6,906 nt of DNA from Bacteroidota bacterium. Its GTDB lineage: Bacteria > Bacteroidota > Bacteroidia > Bacteroidales > Marinifilaceae. Below, one piece after another: positions 1-6,388 of this stretch. The DNA is taken from positions 1-6,906 of the forward strand of contig JAEXFF010000176.1 of the NCBI GenBank assembly GCA_023400335.1, in the 5' to 3' direction. Below the pieces are notes generated by a model. The model did not search any database. It saw nothing but the letters and a program-made list of their open reading frames with translations, and was not told the DNA's origin. Numbering within the stretch: position 1 is the stretch's first letter; each line of letters opens with the position of its first letter. Made by a program: the position numbers and the translations under genes.

Positions 1-358
1 AATCAAAGGAAAAACCGATTTTATCCAGTTGTTCCCGATAACGGTTGATATTTTTTTCCGTTGTGAGGGCTGGATGTTGCCCGGTCTGTATGGCGTATTG
101 TTCTGCAGGTAATCCGTAAGCGTCGTATCCCATTGGATGCAGGACGTTAAACCCTTTCAAGCGTTTGTAACGGGAATATATATCAGAAGCGATATATCCC
201 AATGGATGGCCGACATGCAGTCCGGCTCCTGAAGGATAAGGGAACATATCCAGTACATAGTATTTCGGTTTATCCGGATCTATTTCTACTTGGTATGTTT
301 TATGTTCTTTCCAATAGTTTTGCCATTTTTTTTCGACTTCTTTGAAGTTATATTCCAT
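1..358 (-). CDS. leuS: Leucyl-tRNA synthetase, N-terminal part (cut by window edge)
   Basis: Cytoplasmic class I aminoacyl-tRNA synthetase that charges tRNA-Leu with leucine using ATP. Only the first 119 codons are present; the gene continues past position 1. Translating the minus strand from the ATG at 356-358 gives a protein starting [16 protein letters not shown]. The class I HIGH signature appears as [10 protein letters not shown] at residues 46-55 (His48 and His51), preceded by [12 protein letters not shown], which is typical of LeuRS. The block [14 protein letters not shown] at residues 76-89 is also characteristic of the leucine enzyme and separates it from IleRS and ValRS. The ATG gives the expected LeuRS N-terminus and no longer reading is needed. 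It is separated from the upstream lipoprotein gene by a terminator and has its own promoter, so it is probably an independent transcription unit. The KMSKS motif and editing domain lie outside the window. Confidence 0.97.
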   Translation of the reverse strand, partial: MEYNFKEVEKKWQNYWKEHKTYQVEIDPDKPKYYVLDMFPYPSGAGLHVGHPLGYIASDIYSRYKRLKGFNVLHPMGYDAYGLPAEQYAIQTGQHPALTTEKNINRYREQLDKIGFSFD

Positions 359-391
359 GATTTGATTTTTTTATGATTTCATTTTGAGGCA

Positions 392-422
392 CAAAGATAT
401 AAAGGAAAAAGAAAAGGTGAAA
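392..422 (-). promoter_or_regulatory. Bacteroidota-type promoter of leuS
   Basis: Read on the minus strand, TATCTTTG at 392-399 matches the Bacteroidota -7 consensus TAnnTTTG. A TTTC at 419-422 lies 19 bases upstream and is a near match to the -33 element TTTG. Transcription would start near 385, giving a leader of about 27 nt before the leuS ATG. The motif is seen directly; promoter activity is inferred. Confidence 0.6.
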
Positions 423-481
423 TGTAAAGGCTTAAAACTTCTTTGAAGAACAGGGAATATTCTCCATAAGAAATATTCCGT

Positions 482-521
482 AAAAATAAAAAACCGTCCA
501 AAAATTTTTAGACGGCTTTTT
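482..521 (-). terminator. Rho-independent terminator after the DUF4925-like lipoprotein gene
   Basis: On the minus strand CCGTC (511-515) pairs with GACGG (494-498). The T/G next to them can wobble-pair, and an inner A5/T5 run extends the stem. Six T residues (488-493) and a further T-rich run follow. The hairpin begins 25 bases after the lipoprotein stop codon and lies upstream of the leuS promoter. On the plus strand the stem is followed by C and five T, so it could work in both directions, but I see no plus-strand gene here. Confidence 0.85.
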
Positions 522-539
522 ATGAAAATTGTAATTCAA

Positions 540-1691
540 TTATTTGTTGAAAGACTTCAGAGCACTTTTCCAATCAAAGCCTTGTATGGGAGAGGTTAGC
601 TGAGGATTTGCATTTTTCCCCAGATTTAATCCAATCTCAATTGTTTCGGATGTTGTCACTAAAGTTACCACTTCGTCCAGGAATGTCTGTAAAGCTTCTG
701 CAGTAACAATGCCCAAACCAATATCCATTGGTTCCATATCTTTTACCAATGCTTTTACAACATCCATCATACCCATAAACGGTACCATCATAGTCTTGTC
801 GGCATAGGCTAACATATTATCTCCATTCAAATCGAGAATAAGGGGTAAGCCTTCTGAAAGTATTGTCAGGATGTTTACCGGCTGTTGGTCCTGTGCGACA
901 CTTCTGGGCAGCAGTTCATCTACGTCAATTGCAATGTAAATTTTCCCGTCTTTAACATTATACCGGGCTATGCCTTCTGCTAAAGTAACCGTATCGACCG
1001 GATTCATATTTTCATCTGTTACAGCATAAGTAGCTGTTAAATCCCCGTCTTCCTGCAACTCAATGTTATAAAGAAAATTGGGAACCATTATGGCGAAAAT
1101 CGCTTTAGTAAAACTAACGAAGCCTGCTTCCTGCTTCTCTATATTATCTTTTATAGCGAACGACAATTTAGATCCGTCTGAAAGAATAAGCGGAAGTCTT
1201 ATGGAATCAATGTCTGTTGCGATTTTGAAATGCAAAGGGCCTTTCCCCAGAAGTTCGTTCGGATCCGTACTTTCCTGTTGTTCGATTAGTTTCCAGTTAC
1301 CTACAACTTTAGAAGTGACTTTAAAAGTACAATTCAGGGTCAATACCCCTTCCGTAATATTTCCTTCTGCGGTAATCACGCGGTCTGTGGTTTCACTTTT
1401 CCCTTCCAGACTATAGTTATCTCCGCCGGTATTGGTGAGAAGAGCATTGATGTAAAGATTCGTCTCTCCGGGGATTAAGCTCTTTAAAACCAGGTTAGCT
1501 GTGGTTTCGTTCAAAGCCTGAATGCTAACAGTTTTACCGCTTATTTCTTTACCGTTGAGTGTCAGTTTTAAATTCGCAGCGGTGTATTGGGCAGTAATTC
1601 TTTTGTAGCCGTCATTGTCGTCATCGTCACAGCTTACGAAAGTAGCTACTCCCAAAACAAGTAACAATAGGTAAATAAATCCTTTTTTCAT
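540..1691 (-). CDS. Putative surface lipoprotein, calycin-like/DUF4925-like
   Basis: A 383-residue predicted lipoprotein. Residues 1-20 form a type II signal peptide (MKK, then a leucine-rich core) ending in the lipobox FVSC with Cys21. Four aspartates follow the cysteine (CDDDDND); in Bacteroidota an acidic run close to the lipidated cysteine often acts as an export signal to the cell surface, so surface exposure is likely. Residues about 31-136 form a beta-rich module with alternating short strands (LKLTLNGKEISGKTVSI, then VGNWKL). This resembles the start of DUF4925 or calycin-like Bacteroidota lipoproteins. That family call is from memory of its pattern and is tentative. The rest (about 150-383) has no motif I recognise and no catalytic signature. 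It follows the beta-barrel gene after a 136-bp gap that contains a sigma-54-type promoter, so it may be transcribed alone as well as by readthrough. A strong terminator follows. The substrate or ligand is unknown. Confidence 0.85.
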   Translation of the reverse strand: MKKGFIYLLLLVLGVATFVSCDDDDNDGYKRITAQYTAANLKLTLNGKEISGKTVSIQALNETTANLVLKSLIPGETNLYINALLTNTGGDNYSLEGKSETTDRVITAEGNITEGVLTLNCTFKVTSKVVGNWKLIEQQESTDPNELLGKGPLHFKIATDIDSIRLPLILSDGSKLSFAIKDNIEKQEAGFVSFTKAIFAIMVPNFLYNIELQEDGDLTATYAVTDENMNPVDTVTLAEGIARYNVKDGKIYIAIDVDELLPRSVAQDQQPVNILTILSEGLPLILDLNGDNMLAYADKTMMVPFMGMMDVVKALVKDMEPMDIGLGIVTAEALQTFLDEVVTLVTTSETIEIGLNLGKNANPQLTSPIQGFDWKSALKSFNK

Positions 1692-1732
1692 GTTGTTTTT
1701 AATTAAAATTGATTTTTAAAATTGTTTTCCCT

Positions 1733-1759
1733 TTCTTTAAATCCGGCTGATTTAAAGAA
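1733..1759 (-). other. Perfect 11-bp stem-loop in the lipoprotein 5' leader
   Basis: TTCTTTAAATC (1733-1743) and GATTTAAAGAA (1749-1759) are perfect inverted repeats around a 5-base loop. If transcription starts at the sigma-54 site predicted near 1769, this hairpin occupies about +11 to +37 of the leader of the 540-1691 gene. On the minus strand no T-run follows it, so it is not an obvious terminator for that message. On the plus strand five T residues follow, so it could instead stop plus-strand transcription. A role in mRNA stability or protein binding is also possible. Confidence 0.6.
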
Positions 1760-1779
1760 TTTTTCAAATAGTAAGAAAT

Positions 1780-1795
1780 TGCAAAATGTATGCCA
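1780..1795 (-). promoter_or_regulatory. Sigma-54 (RpoN) -24/-12 promoter of the DUF4925-like lipoprotein gene
   Basis: The minus strand reads TGGCATACATTTTGCA. The sigma-54 consensus is TGGCACG-N4-TTGC(A/T), 16 bases long. This site has TGGCA and TTGCA in the right places and the invariant GG and GC at exactly the canonical spacing; it differs at two consensus positions (T for C, A for G). The predicted start is near 1769, leaving a leader of about 78 nt. The same element with one base changed occurs upstream of the PCMD lipoprotein gene. Confidence 0.7.
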
Positions 1796-1827
1796 GACAC
1801 TGAAAAAGTGTTTTTCTTCTTTTCCCG

Positions 1828-2655
1828 TTAATAGTTAAAATCTTTGGTTTTATGACGGAACGGATTTAATCCCGACGGTTTGATATTAAATAAATTATAA
1901 CTCAGGACAAGTGTCCCTCGCATATTCAGCATTTTATAATCAAAATATTGATTATCCGGCTTAAAAATGTCTTTTAAACCACAACTTACCCTCAGGCCAA
2001 TTTCCATGCGGGTTAATAATCTTCTTTCATATCCCAGAACTAAACCGGCATCCCAATTACTCAGAATATCATTGAAATTAATTTTTAGTGGTTCGTCTAC
2101 AATAGGGCCGGAATAAACTCCGTTGTCATCCATCATGTACCCTTTATTTACCTGGATATTAAATTTACTGTTTATCATCCATGCAAAATATCCCCCGAAT
2201 AAAATTCTGTCTTTTTCGTTCCGGAAAGTATATTTAGCGTATAAAGGAATTTCAAGCATTGTAAAATCCATTCCCATTTCGGCTGACCCGGTGAAACGAG
2301 CTACAACTCCGCGGTCTTCATCATTAAAACGCTGGTTTTTGAAACGTGCATCGGCATCGATAGCCACTTTCTTATAAGTGAGTTCTGTCCCTAATGTCCA
2401 GTGACGCACTAACGGAAAGGTTAATTTTACCCCTAAGGATGGGGATAATTGCGGGCGTGGATTGAAAGGTTTGGGAATATTGTTAAATGGGAAAGGAATA
2501 GCTCCCCCAATATCTGTACCGAGTTGTACTCCCAGGGCAAAGCGATATTCAACTTCCTGCGGGTCAGTAGTGTCTTTACTGATTTTAGAGGAGCGGCCCA
2601 GAGCGAGTAGCGTACAACATAAAAATAGAACTGAGAGATATAGTTTGATTTTCAT
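1828..2655 (-). CDS. PorT-like outer-membrane beta-barrel protein
   Basis: A 275-residue predicted outer-membrane protein of the PorT-like/OMP_b-brl_2 type. Residues 1-20 are a Sec signal peptide (MKIKLYLSVLFLCC, then LLALG), with likely cleavage before RSSK; a cysteine pair lies in the core, but there is no good lipobox. The mature part is a series of alternating amphipathic strands typical of small 8-stranded barrels: FALGVQLGTDIGG near residue 40, SLGVKLTFPL and WTLGTELTYKKV near 73-97, LEIPLYAKYTF near 135 (a hallmark of the family), DAGLVLGYERRL near 202-213 and MRGTLVLSYNLF near 246-257. It ends in an aromatic residue (Tyr). The start is 17 bp downstream of the PCMD lipoprotein stop, so the two genes almost certainly share a transcript. 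The barrel may anchor or partner the lipoprotein, but that is inference. I see nothing that names a specific transported substrate. Confidence 0.88.
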   Translation of the reverse strand: MKIKLYLSVLFLCCTLLALGRSSKISKDTTDPQEVEYRFALGVQLGTDIGGAIPFPFNNIPKPFNPRPQLSPSLGVKLTFPLVRHWTLGTELTYKKVAIDADARFKNQRFNDEDRGVVARFTGSAEMGMDFTMLEIPLYAKYTFRNEKDRILFGGYFAWMINSKFNIQVNKGYMMDDNGVYSGPIVDEPLKINFNDILSNWDAGLVLGYERRLLTRMEIGLRVSCGLKDIFKPDNQYFDYKMLNMRGTLVLSYNLFNIKPSGLNPFRHKTKDFNY

Positions 2656-2672
2656 AGCGGATGTTCTTGTAA

Positions 2673-4052
2673 TTAATAATTTATTGTAACATTATCTACC
2701 GTTAATGTACTTCCTTTAGCCCCAATGAAATAATCTCCCTGGCGACTGGAGGTCATGACAATGGAAATATGAGTCGGTTCCAGAAATTTATAAGTGGAGT
2801 TGTATTCGATGGGAATTATATGGTTACTCCAGTTCCGGAAAGAGGCATCTCCCGTAAAGATTAATTCTCCGGCTCCTAATTCGATCAGGCCGTCCACCGG
2901 CTTATCATGGTATTCGAGGTCGCCTTTTCCTCCCCAATACAGCAGTTTTACCCAAATCCGGCCTTCATCTATTCCTGAAATGTCTGTCAATTTATATTTG
3001 CCGTCTCCTCCTTTTACAGATTGTTGAAATTTACTTCCAGGAGTGTATTTTGCCTCTACGGAAATGGAAACAGGTCGCATGATAAAAGGAATTCCGAAAT
3101 AAGTCATCTTGGCAGGATCATTTAAAGCCGACAAGTTCATTTGGAAATAACCTGTGAAAATTGTTCCTGCCGTAATCAAGTCCCCTATACCGATGCCGCT
3201 CAATTCCTGGATGCCTGTCGTCATTTGAGCTGCTTTACCGCCGTTATGTTCTACTGGAGTCGTACCTGCTACAAACTGATTGTTTGCCGTCGCCCATCCT
3301 AACCCTTTTCCAGGAGTTGGATCGATATTCACATTTTTAGTACCTTCTTTGATCCAGCGTTCAAAATCACAATTTTCAATAGGAGGTACAATTTTTATGT
3401 TCCAGGTTTTGGTGTCTTCATTGTCGGCCAGTAATGTAATCTGTTTCTCATTGTCAGCGGGAGACTGGAAAGTAAAGGAGTCACCTTCATTATAATCTAC
3501 ATATCTGGCTGTTGCTGTTTTCGAGATTACAGGAGTGATCACAATCGGCCAGGAAAGAGATTGTTTCAATGTAATTAAAATGTTGTTGTCACGAGTCGTT
3601 ACCGAATAACTATCTTTGGGTAAGTCGGGTGTAAATGAAAGAATTTCAGCATTCGGATTGTCAATGAGCTGAACGGTAGCCAAATGAGGCTTCCCGCTTT
3701 CTGAAATCATGTAAAAACTATAAGAGGTATAAACATCTTCAAAAGTGAATTCTTTCAAATTCAAAGCGTTTTCATCTACACTAATGATGTCGTCTGTTGT
3801 AGATGAAAACTGAATATCGGCAGTTAGTTTTAACGGAAAATTTTTTCGTCCGAATAATAAAGGTATTGAAATCGTGTTTCCTTTACTGTCTTGAGTGATT
3901 GTAATATTATTATTATCTATCTCAATTCCATCGGAGACATGGGTAATTTTAAATGAGAGTACAGAGGCTTCATCACTCAGGTTGTCTACTTTTTCGCAAG
4001 AAGTTATGCACAGCAGACTCACTAATAATATATAAATATGATAATTTCGCAT
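2673..4052 (-). CDS. PCMD-domain lipoprotein (putative glycan-binding)
   Basis: A 459-residue predicted outer-membrane lipoprotein. Residues 1-18 are a signal peptide and CITSC gives the lipobox with Cys19, followed by EKVDN. Residues about 30-128 and 135-222 look like two Ig-like beta-sandwich modules, each starting with a 'SF' strand (VLSFKITHV; EILSFTPDLP) and the second ending in a TKTWNIKIV-type strand, as in DUF5018-like repeats. From NCDFERW (228) to the C-terminus the sequence matches the PCMD family (Pfam 'putative carbohydrate metabolism domain'). Markers are LGWATANNQF near 251, a FTGYFQMNL strand near 299, SFRNW near 404 and the closing motif GDYFIGAKGSTLTVDNV at 439-455. The PCMD family is known mostly from Bacteroidota surface proteins beside glycan-related genes; its exact activity is not well defined and no catalytic residues are evident. 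It is the first gene of the envelope cassette, 17 bp ahead of the barrel gene, under a sigma-54-type promoter. Confidence 0.9.
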   Translation of the reverse strand: MRNYHIYILLVSLLCITSCEKVDNLSDEASVLSFKITHVSDGIEIDNNNITITQDSKGNTISIPLLFGRKNFPLKLTADIQFSSTTDDIISVDENALNLKEFTFEDVYTSYSFYMISESGKPHLATVQLIDNPNAEILSFTPDLPKDSYSVTTRDNNILITLKQSLSWPIVITPVISKTATARYVDYNEGDSFTFQSPADNEKQITLLADNEDTKTWNIKIVPPIENCDFERWIKEGTKNVNIDPTPGKGLGWATANNQFVAGTTPVEHNGGKAAQMTTGIQELSGIGIGDLITAGTIFTGYFQMNLSALNDPAKMTYFGIPFIMRPVSISVEAKYTPGSKFQQSVKGGDGKYKLTDISGIDEGRIWVKLLYWGGKGDLEYHDKPVDGLIELGAGELIFTGDASFRNWSNHIIPIEYNSTYKFLEPTHISIVMTSSRQGDYFIGAKGSTLTVDNVTINY

Positions 4053-4157
4053 ATATTCGTTTTTTTGTTTAATTAGATTTAATCTTTGCTTCTCTAAAAT
4101 TTCCTGAACTTTAATGTTTAAAATTCTATATATTAATATTAAAATAAGTTTTTATTC

Positions 4158-4173
4158 TGCAAAAAGTATGCCA
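4158..4173 (-). promoter_or_regulatory. Sigma-54 (RpoN) -24/-12 promoter of the PCMD-barrel operon
   Basis: The minus strand reads TGGCATACTTTTTGCA, identical at 15 of 16 positions to the element at 1780-1795 and with the exact GG/GC spacing of sigma-54 promoters. The predicted start is near 4147, giving a leader of about 95 nt to the ATG at 4052. No good TAnnTTTG element is seen in this spacer; the nearest, TACTTTTTG within this same site, has one base too many. Such promoters need an activator ATPase, which is not encoded in the window. Confidence 0.72.
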
Positions 4174-4192
4174 TTTGGGTTAAAAATAAACT

Positions 4193-4212
4193 AAAAACTG
4201 AGTCTGTTTCAG
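4193..4212 (-). terminator. Weak candidate terminator after the VIT1-like gene
   Basis: On the minus strand CTGA (4209-4212) and TCAG (4198-4201) can form a short stem with a 7-base loop, followed by five T (4193-4197). The stem overlaps the stop codon and is only 4 bp long, so this is a weak call. It lies just upstream of the sigma-54 element. Confidence 0.25.
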
Positions 4213-5069
4213 AGTTCTATGCCTGTAATCAGGCGTAGGGCATATCCGATTCCGAAACTGATAGCGGCAATGCCCAGACTGATTAAGGCCATTTCTCCGA
4301 AACGTCTTTTAAAGCTTTCGCTTCGAACCACTGAATAATAATAATTAAAGACAGCGATTATAACGAGAGCCCCGCTCAGGCAAACTCCCAGAGCCCAGTA
4401 TACATTATTCATCAATACGAAAGGCGCGATCAGTACAGCGACAGTAATAATATAGGCAATACCTGTATAAACGGAGGCTTTAAATGCGTTTTTATTATCT
4501 TTTTCTGCCCGGGTGGACAAATATTCAGAAGCAGCCATGGAAAGTGCAGCTGCAATTCCGGTGATTCCTCCGGTTAAAGCGACTAATCGGGGATGTTGTA
4601 AAGCAAAAGTGTAACCTGCTAAGGCCCCGGTAAATTCCACTAAGGCATCATTAAGTCCCAAAACAACTGAACTCATATAATTTAGTCCTTCTTCATCGAT
4701 GAGGGAAATAAGCTTGGCTTCGTGTACTTCTTCTTCTGTCGCCATTTTTTGCAGATCTTCATTTTCCCATTGCCGGTATATTTTTTGTGCGGTATCTTCT
4801 CCTTTTTCCATCAGTTTAATTCCGAAAGTCAGACCAAATAAGCGAGCTATCCAAACATAACCTTCCACCTTCCATTTACGTGGAGCAGGTGCTTGTCCGG
4901 TGTATTTTTTTAGGGTTTGAAAATGAATTAACTCTTCCCTGGCAAGTTCCGACAGGACCTGACGGTTATGGCTTTTTTTTTGCACGGCAGCCAGGCGGGA
5001 ATAAATGCAATGTTCTGTAATTTCGTTTACCTGAAAATCGGTGATTTGCTGGATTTCCTCTTCACTCAT
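4209..5069 (-). CDS. Ferritin-like/VIT1 fusion membrane protein (MbfA-like iron or manganese transporter)
   Basis: A 286-residue inner-membrane protein with two parts. Residues about 5-128 form a ferritin-like (rubrerythrin/erythrin) domain with carboxylate-bridged di-metal ligands: Glu16/Glu19 in the first helix, ExxH at Glu46-His49, Glu88/Glu91, and a second ExxH at Glu113-His116. Residues about 131-282 are a VIT1/CCC1 transporter domain with five hydrophobic segments (about 132-156, 161-181, 199-220, 224-246, 259-281). The first carries the family signature GLNDALVEFTGALAG with Asp141; the second carries Met178 and Glu182 in AASEYLSTRAE. The long cytosolic metal-binding insert found between helices 2 and 3 of eukaryotic VIT1 is absent; the N-terminal ferritin-like domain probably supplies that role. 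Related MbfA proteins export iron and protect against peroxide stress in alphaproteobacteria; direction and metal are not shown by this sequence. It follows prs after a structured spacer and has its own promoter. Confidence 0.92.
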   Translation of the reverse strand: MSEEEIQQITDFQVNEITEHCIYSRLAAVQKKSHNRQVLSELAREELIHFQTLKKYTGQAPAPRKWKVEGYVWIARLFGLTFGIKLMEKGEDTAQKIYRQWENEDLQKMATEEEVHEAKLISLIDEEGLNYMSSVVLGLNDALVEFTGALAGYTFALQHPRLVALTGGITGIAAALSMAASEYLSTRAEKDNKNAFKASVYTGIAYIITVAVLIAPFVLMNNVYWALGVCLSGALVIIAVFNYYYSVVRSESFKRRFGEMALISLGIAAISFGIGYALRLITGIEL

Positions 5070-5110
5070 ATAAACTTTAAATTAAAAGTTGTCCTTCTCT
5101 CATTTTCCTG

Positions 5111-5118
5111 CAAAGGTA
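5111..5118 (-). promoter_or_regulatory. Bacteroidota-type -7 box of the VIT1-like gene
   Basis: The minus strand reads TACCTTTG, a full match to TAnnTTTG. Transcription would start near 5104, about 35 nt before the ATG. The -33 region (about 5138-5141) is not a TTTG match and falls inside the left arm of the inverted repeat 5128-5146. Confidence 0.6.
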
Positions 5119-5127
5119 CGAAATATA

Positions 5128-5258
5128 AAGAAGGGATTATCTAAAAAATTGTCTTTTATTGCTTTATAGGGGACGGATACGTTTTCATTTTATCCTGATG
5201 GAGATAAAATTGTCCCCTCAATAGAGTCATTTCAGATAATTTTAGATAATCCTTTCTT
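5128..5258. repeat. 131-bp nested inverted-repeat (fold-back) structure between prs and the VIT1-like gene
   Basis: The outer arms AAGAAGGGATTATCTAAAA (5128-5146) and 5240-5258 are inverted repeats of 19 bases with one mismatch, which is a G-U pair in plus-strand RNA. Moving inward, 5149-5154 pairs with 5234-5239 (one G-U), TATTG (5157-5161) with CAATA (5219-5223), AGGGGAC (5168-5174) with GTCCCCT (5212-5218), and ATTTTATC (5187-5194) with GATAAAAT (5203-5210) around an 8-base loop. Nearly the whole spacer can fold into one long interrupted hairpin. It starts 15 bases after the prs stop. It may be a MITE-like remnant, a structured RNA or a complex terminator. I found no clear target-site duplication. 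Confidence 0.65.
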
Positions 5259-5272
5259 CGCATGAAAAGGAA

Positions 5273-6211
5273 TTATAATATAAAATGATCGCTGATGGAT
5301 TTGTGTTCGTATACATTCCGGATGGTTTCTGCGAACATATCGGCAACAGAAATGATTTTAATTTTACTGGATTGTTGTTTCAACGGAATAGAATCGGTAA
5401 AAATAACTTCTTCCAAAGCTGATGCCTCAATTCGCTGATAAGCCTGACCAGAAAGGACGGCATGAGTAGCTACGGCACGAACAGTTTTAGCTCCCATGTT
5501 TTTCAGCATGTCGGCAGCTTTACAAATGGTGCCGGCTGTATCAATCATATCGTCGACAATCACTACATTTTTGCCTATTACATTTCCGATGGCTTTCATC
5601 TCTGACACTTCATTCGGTCTTTCCCTGGTTTTATGACAAATAACCAGGTCAGAATTGAAAAATTTGGCCCAGGAATTTGCTCTTTTAGAACCACCGATAT
5701 CCGGAGAAGCAATAGCTAAATTGTCGAGTTTCAGTGAGCGGATGTAAGGTGCTAATACAGAGGAACCATATAAATGGTCGACGGGAATATCGAAAAAACC
5801 TTGGATTTGATCGGCATGTAAATCCATCGTCATAATTCGGTCAACTCCTGCTGCATGTAGCATATTGGCAACTAATTTTGCACCTATAGCTACCCGGGGC
5901 CTGTCTTTCCGGTCCTGGCGCGCAAAACCGAAATAAGGAATAACGGCGACCACTTTATAGGCAGATGCCCGTTTAGCTGCATCAATCATCATGAGCAATT
6001 CCATGAGATTATCACTGGGCGGAAATGTAGACTGTACGATAAATACATGATCTCCTCTCACCGTTTCATCATAAGCGGTAGCAAATTCTCCGTCACTGAA
6101 ATTCAAAAAAATTTTTTTACCTAATTCTAAACCAAGCGATTTAGCAATATTTTCAGCAATGTATTTGCTGTTTTCCCCGGTAAAAATCTTGACTTCGGAA
6201 AGATCTGACAT
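5273..6211 (-). CDS. prs: Ribose-phosphate pyrophosphokinase (PRPP synthetase)
   Basis: Cytosolic enzyme that makes PRPP from ribose 5-phosphate and ATP, feeding purine, pyrimidine, NAD, histidine and tryptophan synthesis. At 312 residues it matches bacterial class I enzymes (about 310-320). Visible motifs are FSDGE at 38-42, the ATP-site loop YFGFARQDRKDRPR at 93-106, the catalytic and metal-binding DLHADQIQGFF at 130-140 (His132), the ribose-phosphate region DIGGSKRA at 171-178, the flexible-loop residues Lys194 and Arg196 in CHKTRERPN, and the PRPP-binding signature VVIVDDMIDTAGT at 216-228. All key residues are present, so it should be active. The ATG at 6209-6211 gives the normal N-terminus with LSEVKIFTGENSKYIA. 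It has its own promoter and is followed by the fold-back spacer; the functional link to its neighbours appears to be only positional. Confidence 0.98.
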   Translation of the reverse strand: MSDLSEVKIFTGENSKYIAENIAKSLGLELGKKIFLNFSDGEFATAYDETVRGDHVFIVQSTFPPSDNLMELLMMIDAAKRASAYKVVAVIPYFGFARQDRKDRPRVAIGAKLVANMLHAAGVDRIMTMDLHADQIQGFFDIPVDHLYGSSVLAPYIRSLKLDNLAIASPDIGGSKRANSWAKFFNSDLVICHKTRERPNEVSEMKAIGNVIGKNVVIVDDMIDTAGTICKAADMLKNMGAKTVRAVATHAVLSGQAYQRIEASALEEVIFTDSIPLKQQSSKIKIISVADMFAETIRNVYEHKSISDHFIL

Positions 6212-6242
6212 AAGATTATTTGATTCTTTAATTACACCTTTG

Positions 6243-6250
6243 CAAAAGTA
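6243..6250 (-). promoter_or_regulatory. Bacteroidota-type -7 box of prs
   Basis: The minus strand reads TACTTTTG followed by C, matching TAnnTTTGC. It sits 31 bases upstream of the prs ATG, so transcription would start near 6236. The -33 region is T-rich (5 T at 6271-6275) but lacks an exact TTTG. Confidence 0.6.
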
Positions 6251-6388
6251 TATAATAAATTGGAAAACGGAAAAAGATTGGGGATTTATGATCGGCTTTC
6301 CGGAAAGAAAAGGATGCTATAAAGATAAAATATTGGTAATAAGAGAAATGGGAATTAAAAACGGTTTTTCGAAAAGTTTTTGAGATAA

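Noticed and set aside
1078..1416. Plus-strand open frame opposite the DUF4925-like lipoprotein, and similar ones at 2123-2377, 2462-2689, 2794-3027 and 3280-3495
   Set aside because: They are antisense to well-supported genes, with low-complexity serine/proline-rich translations and no domain pattern, so they are shadow frames.
1797..1811. Small hairpin ACACT-GAAAA-AGTGT after the beta-barrel gene, considered as its terminator
   Set aside because: The T-run follows on the plus strand only; in the direction of the barrel gene it is followed by the -24 element, so it is unlikely to stop that transcript.
5128..5258. The fold-back element as a CRISPR repeat, tRNA or intact insertion sequence
   Set aside because: There are no spaced direct repeats, no cloverleaf with conserved tRNA bases, no transposase frame and no clear target-site duplication.
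6288..6383. 31-codon plus-strand ORF (MIGFPERKGCYKDK...) ending just before the hairpin at 6389-6429
   Set aside because: It has no plus-strand promoter match, no ribosome-binding site, no family resemblance I recognise, and it lies in the prs upstream region. The longer version from 6159 runs into the start of prs.
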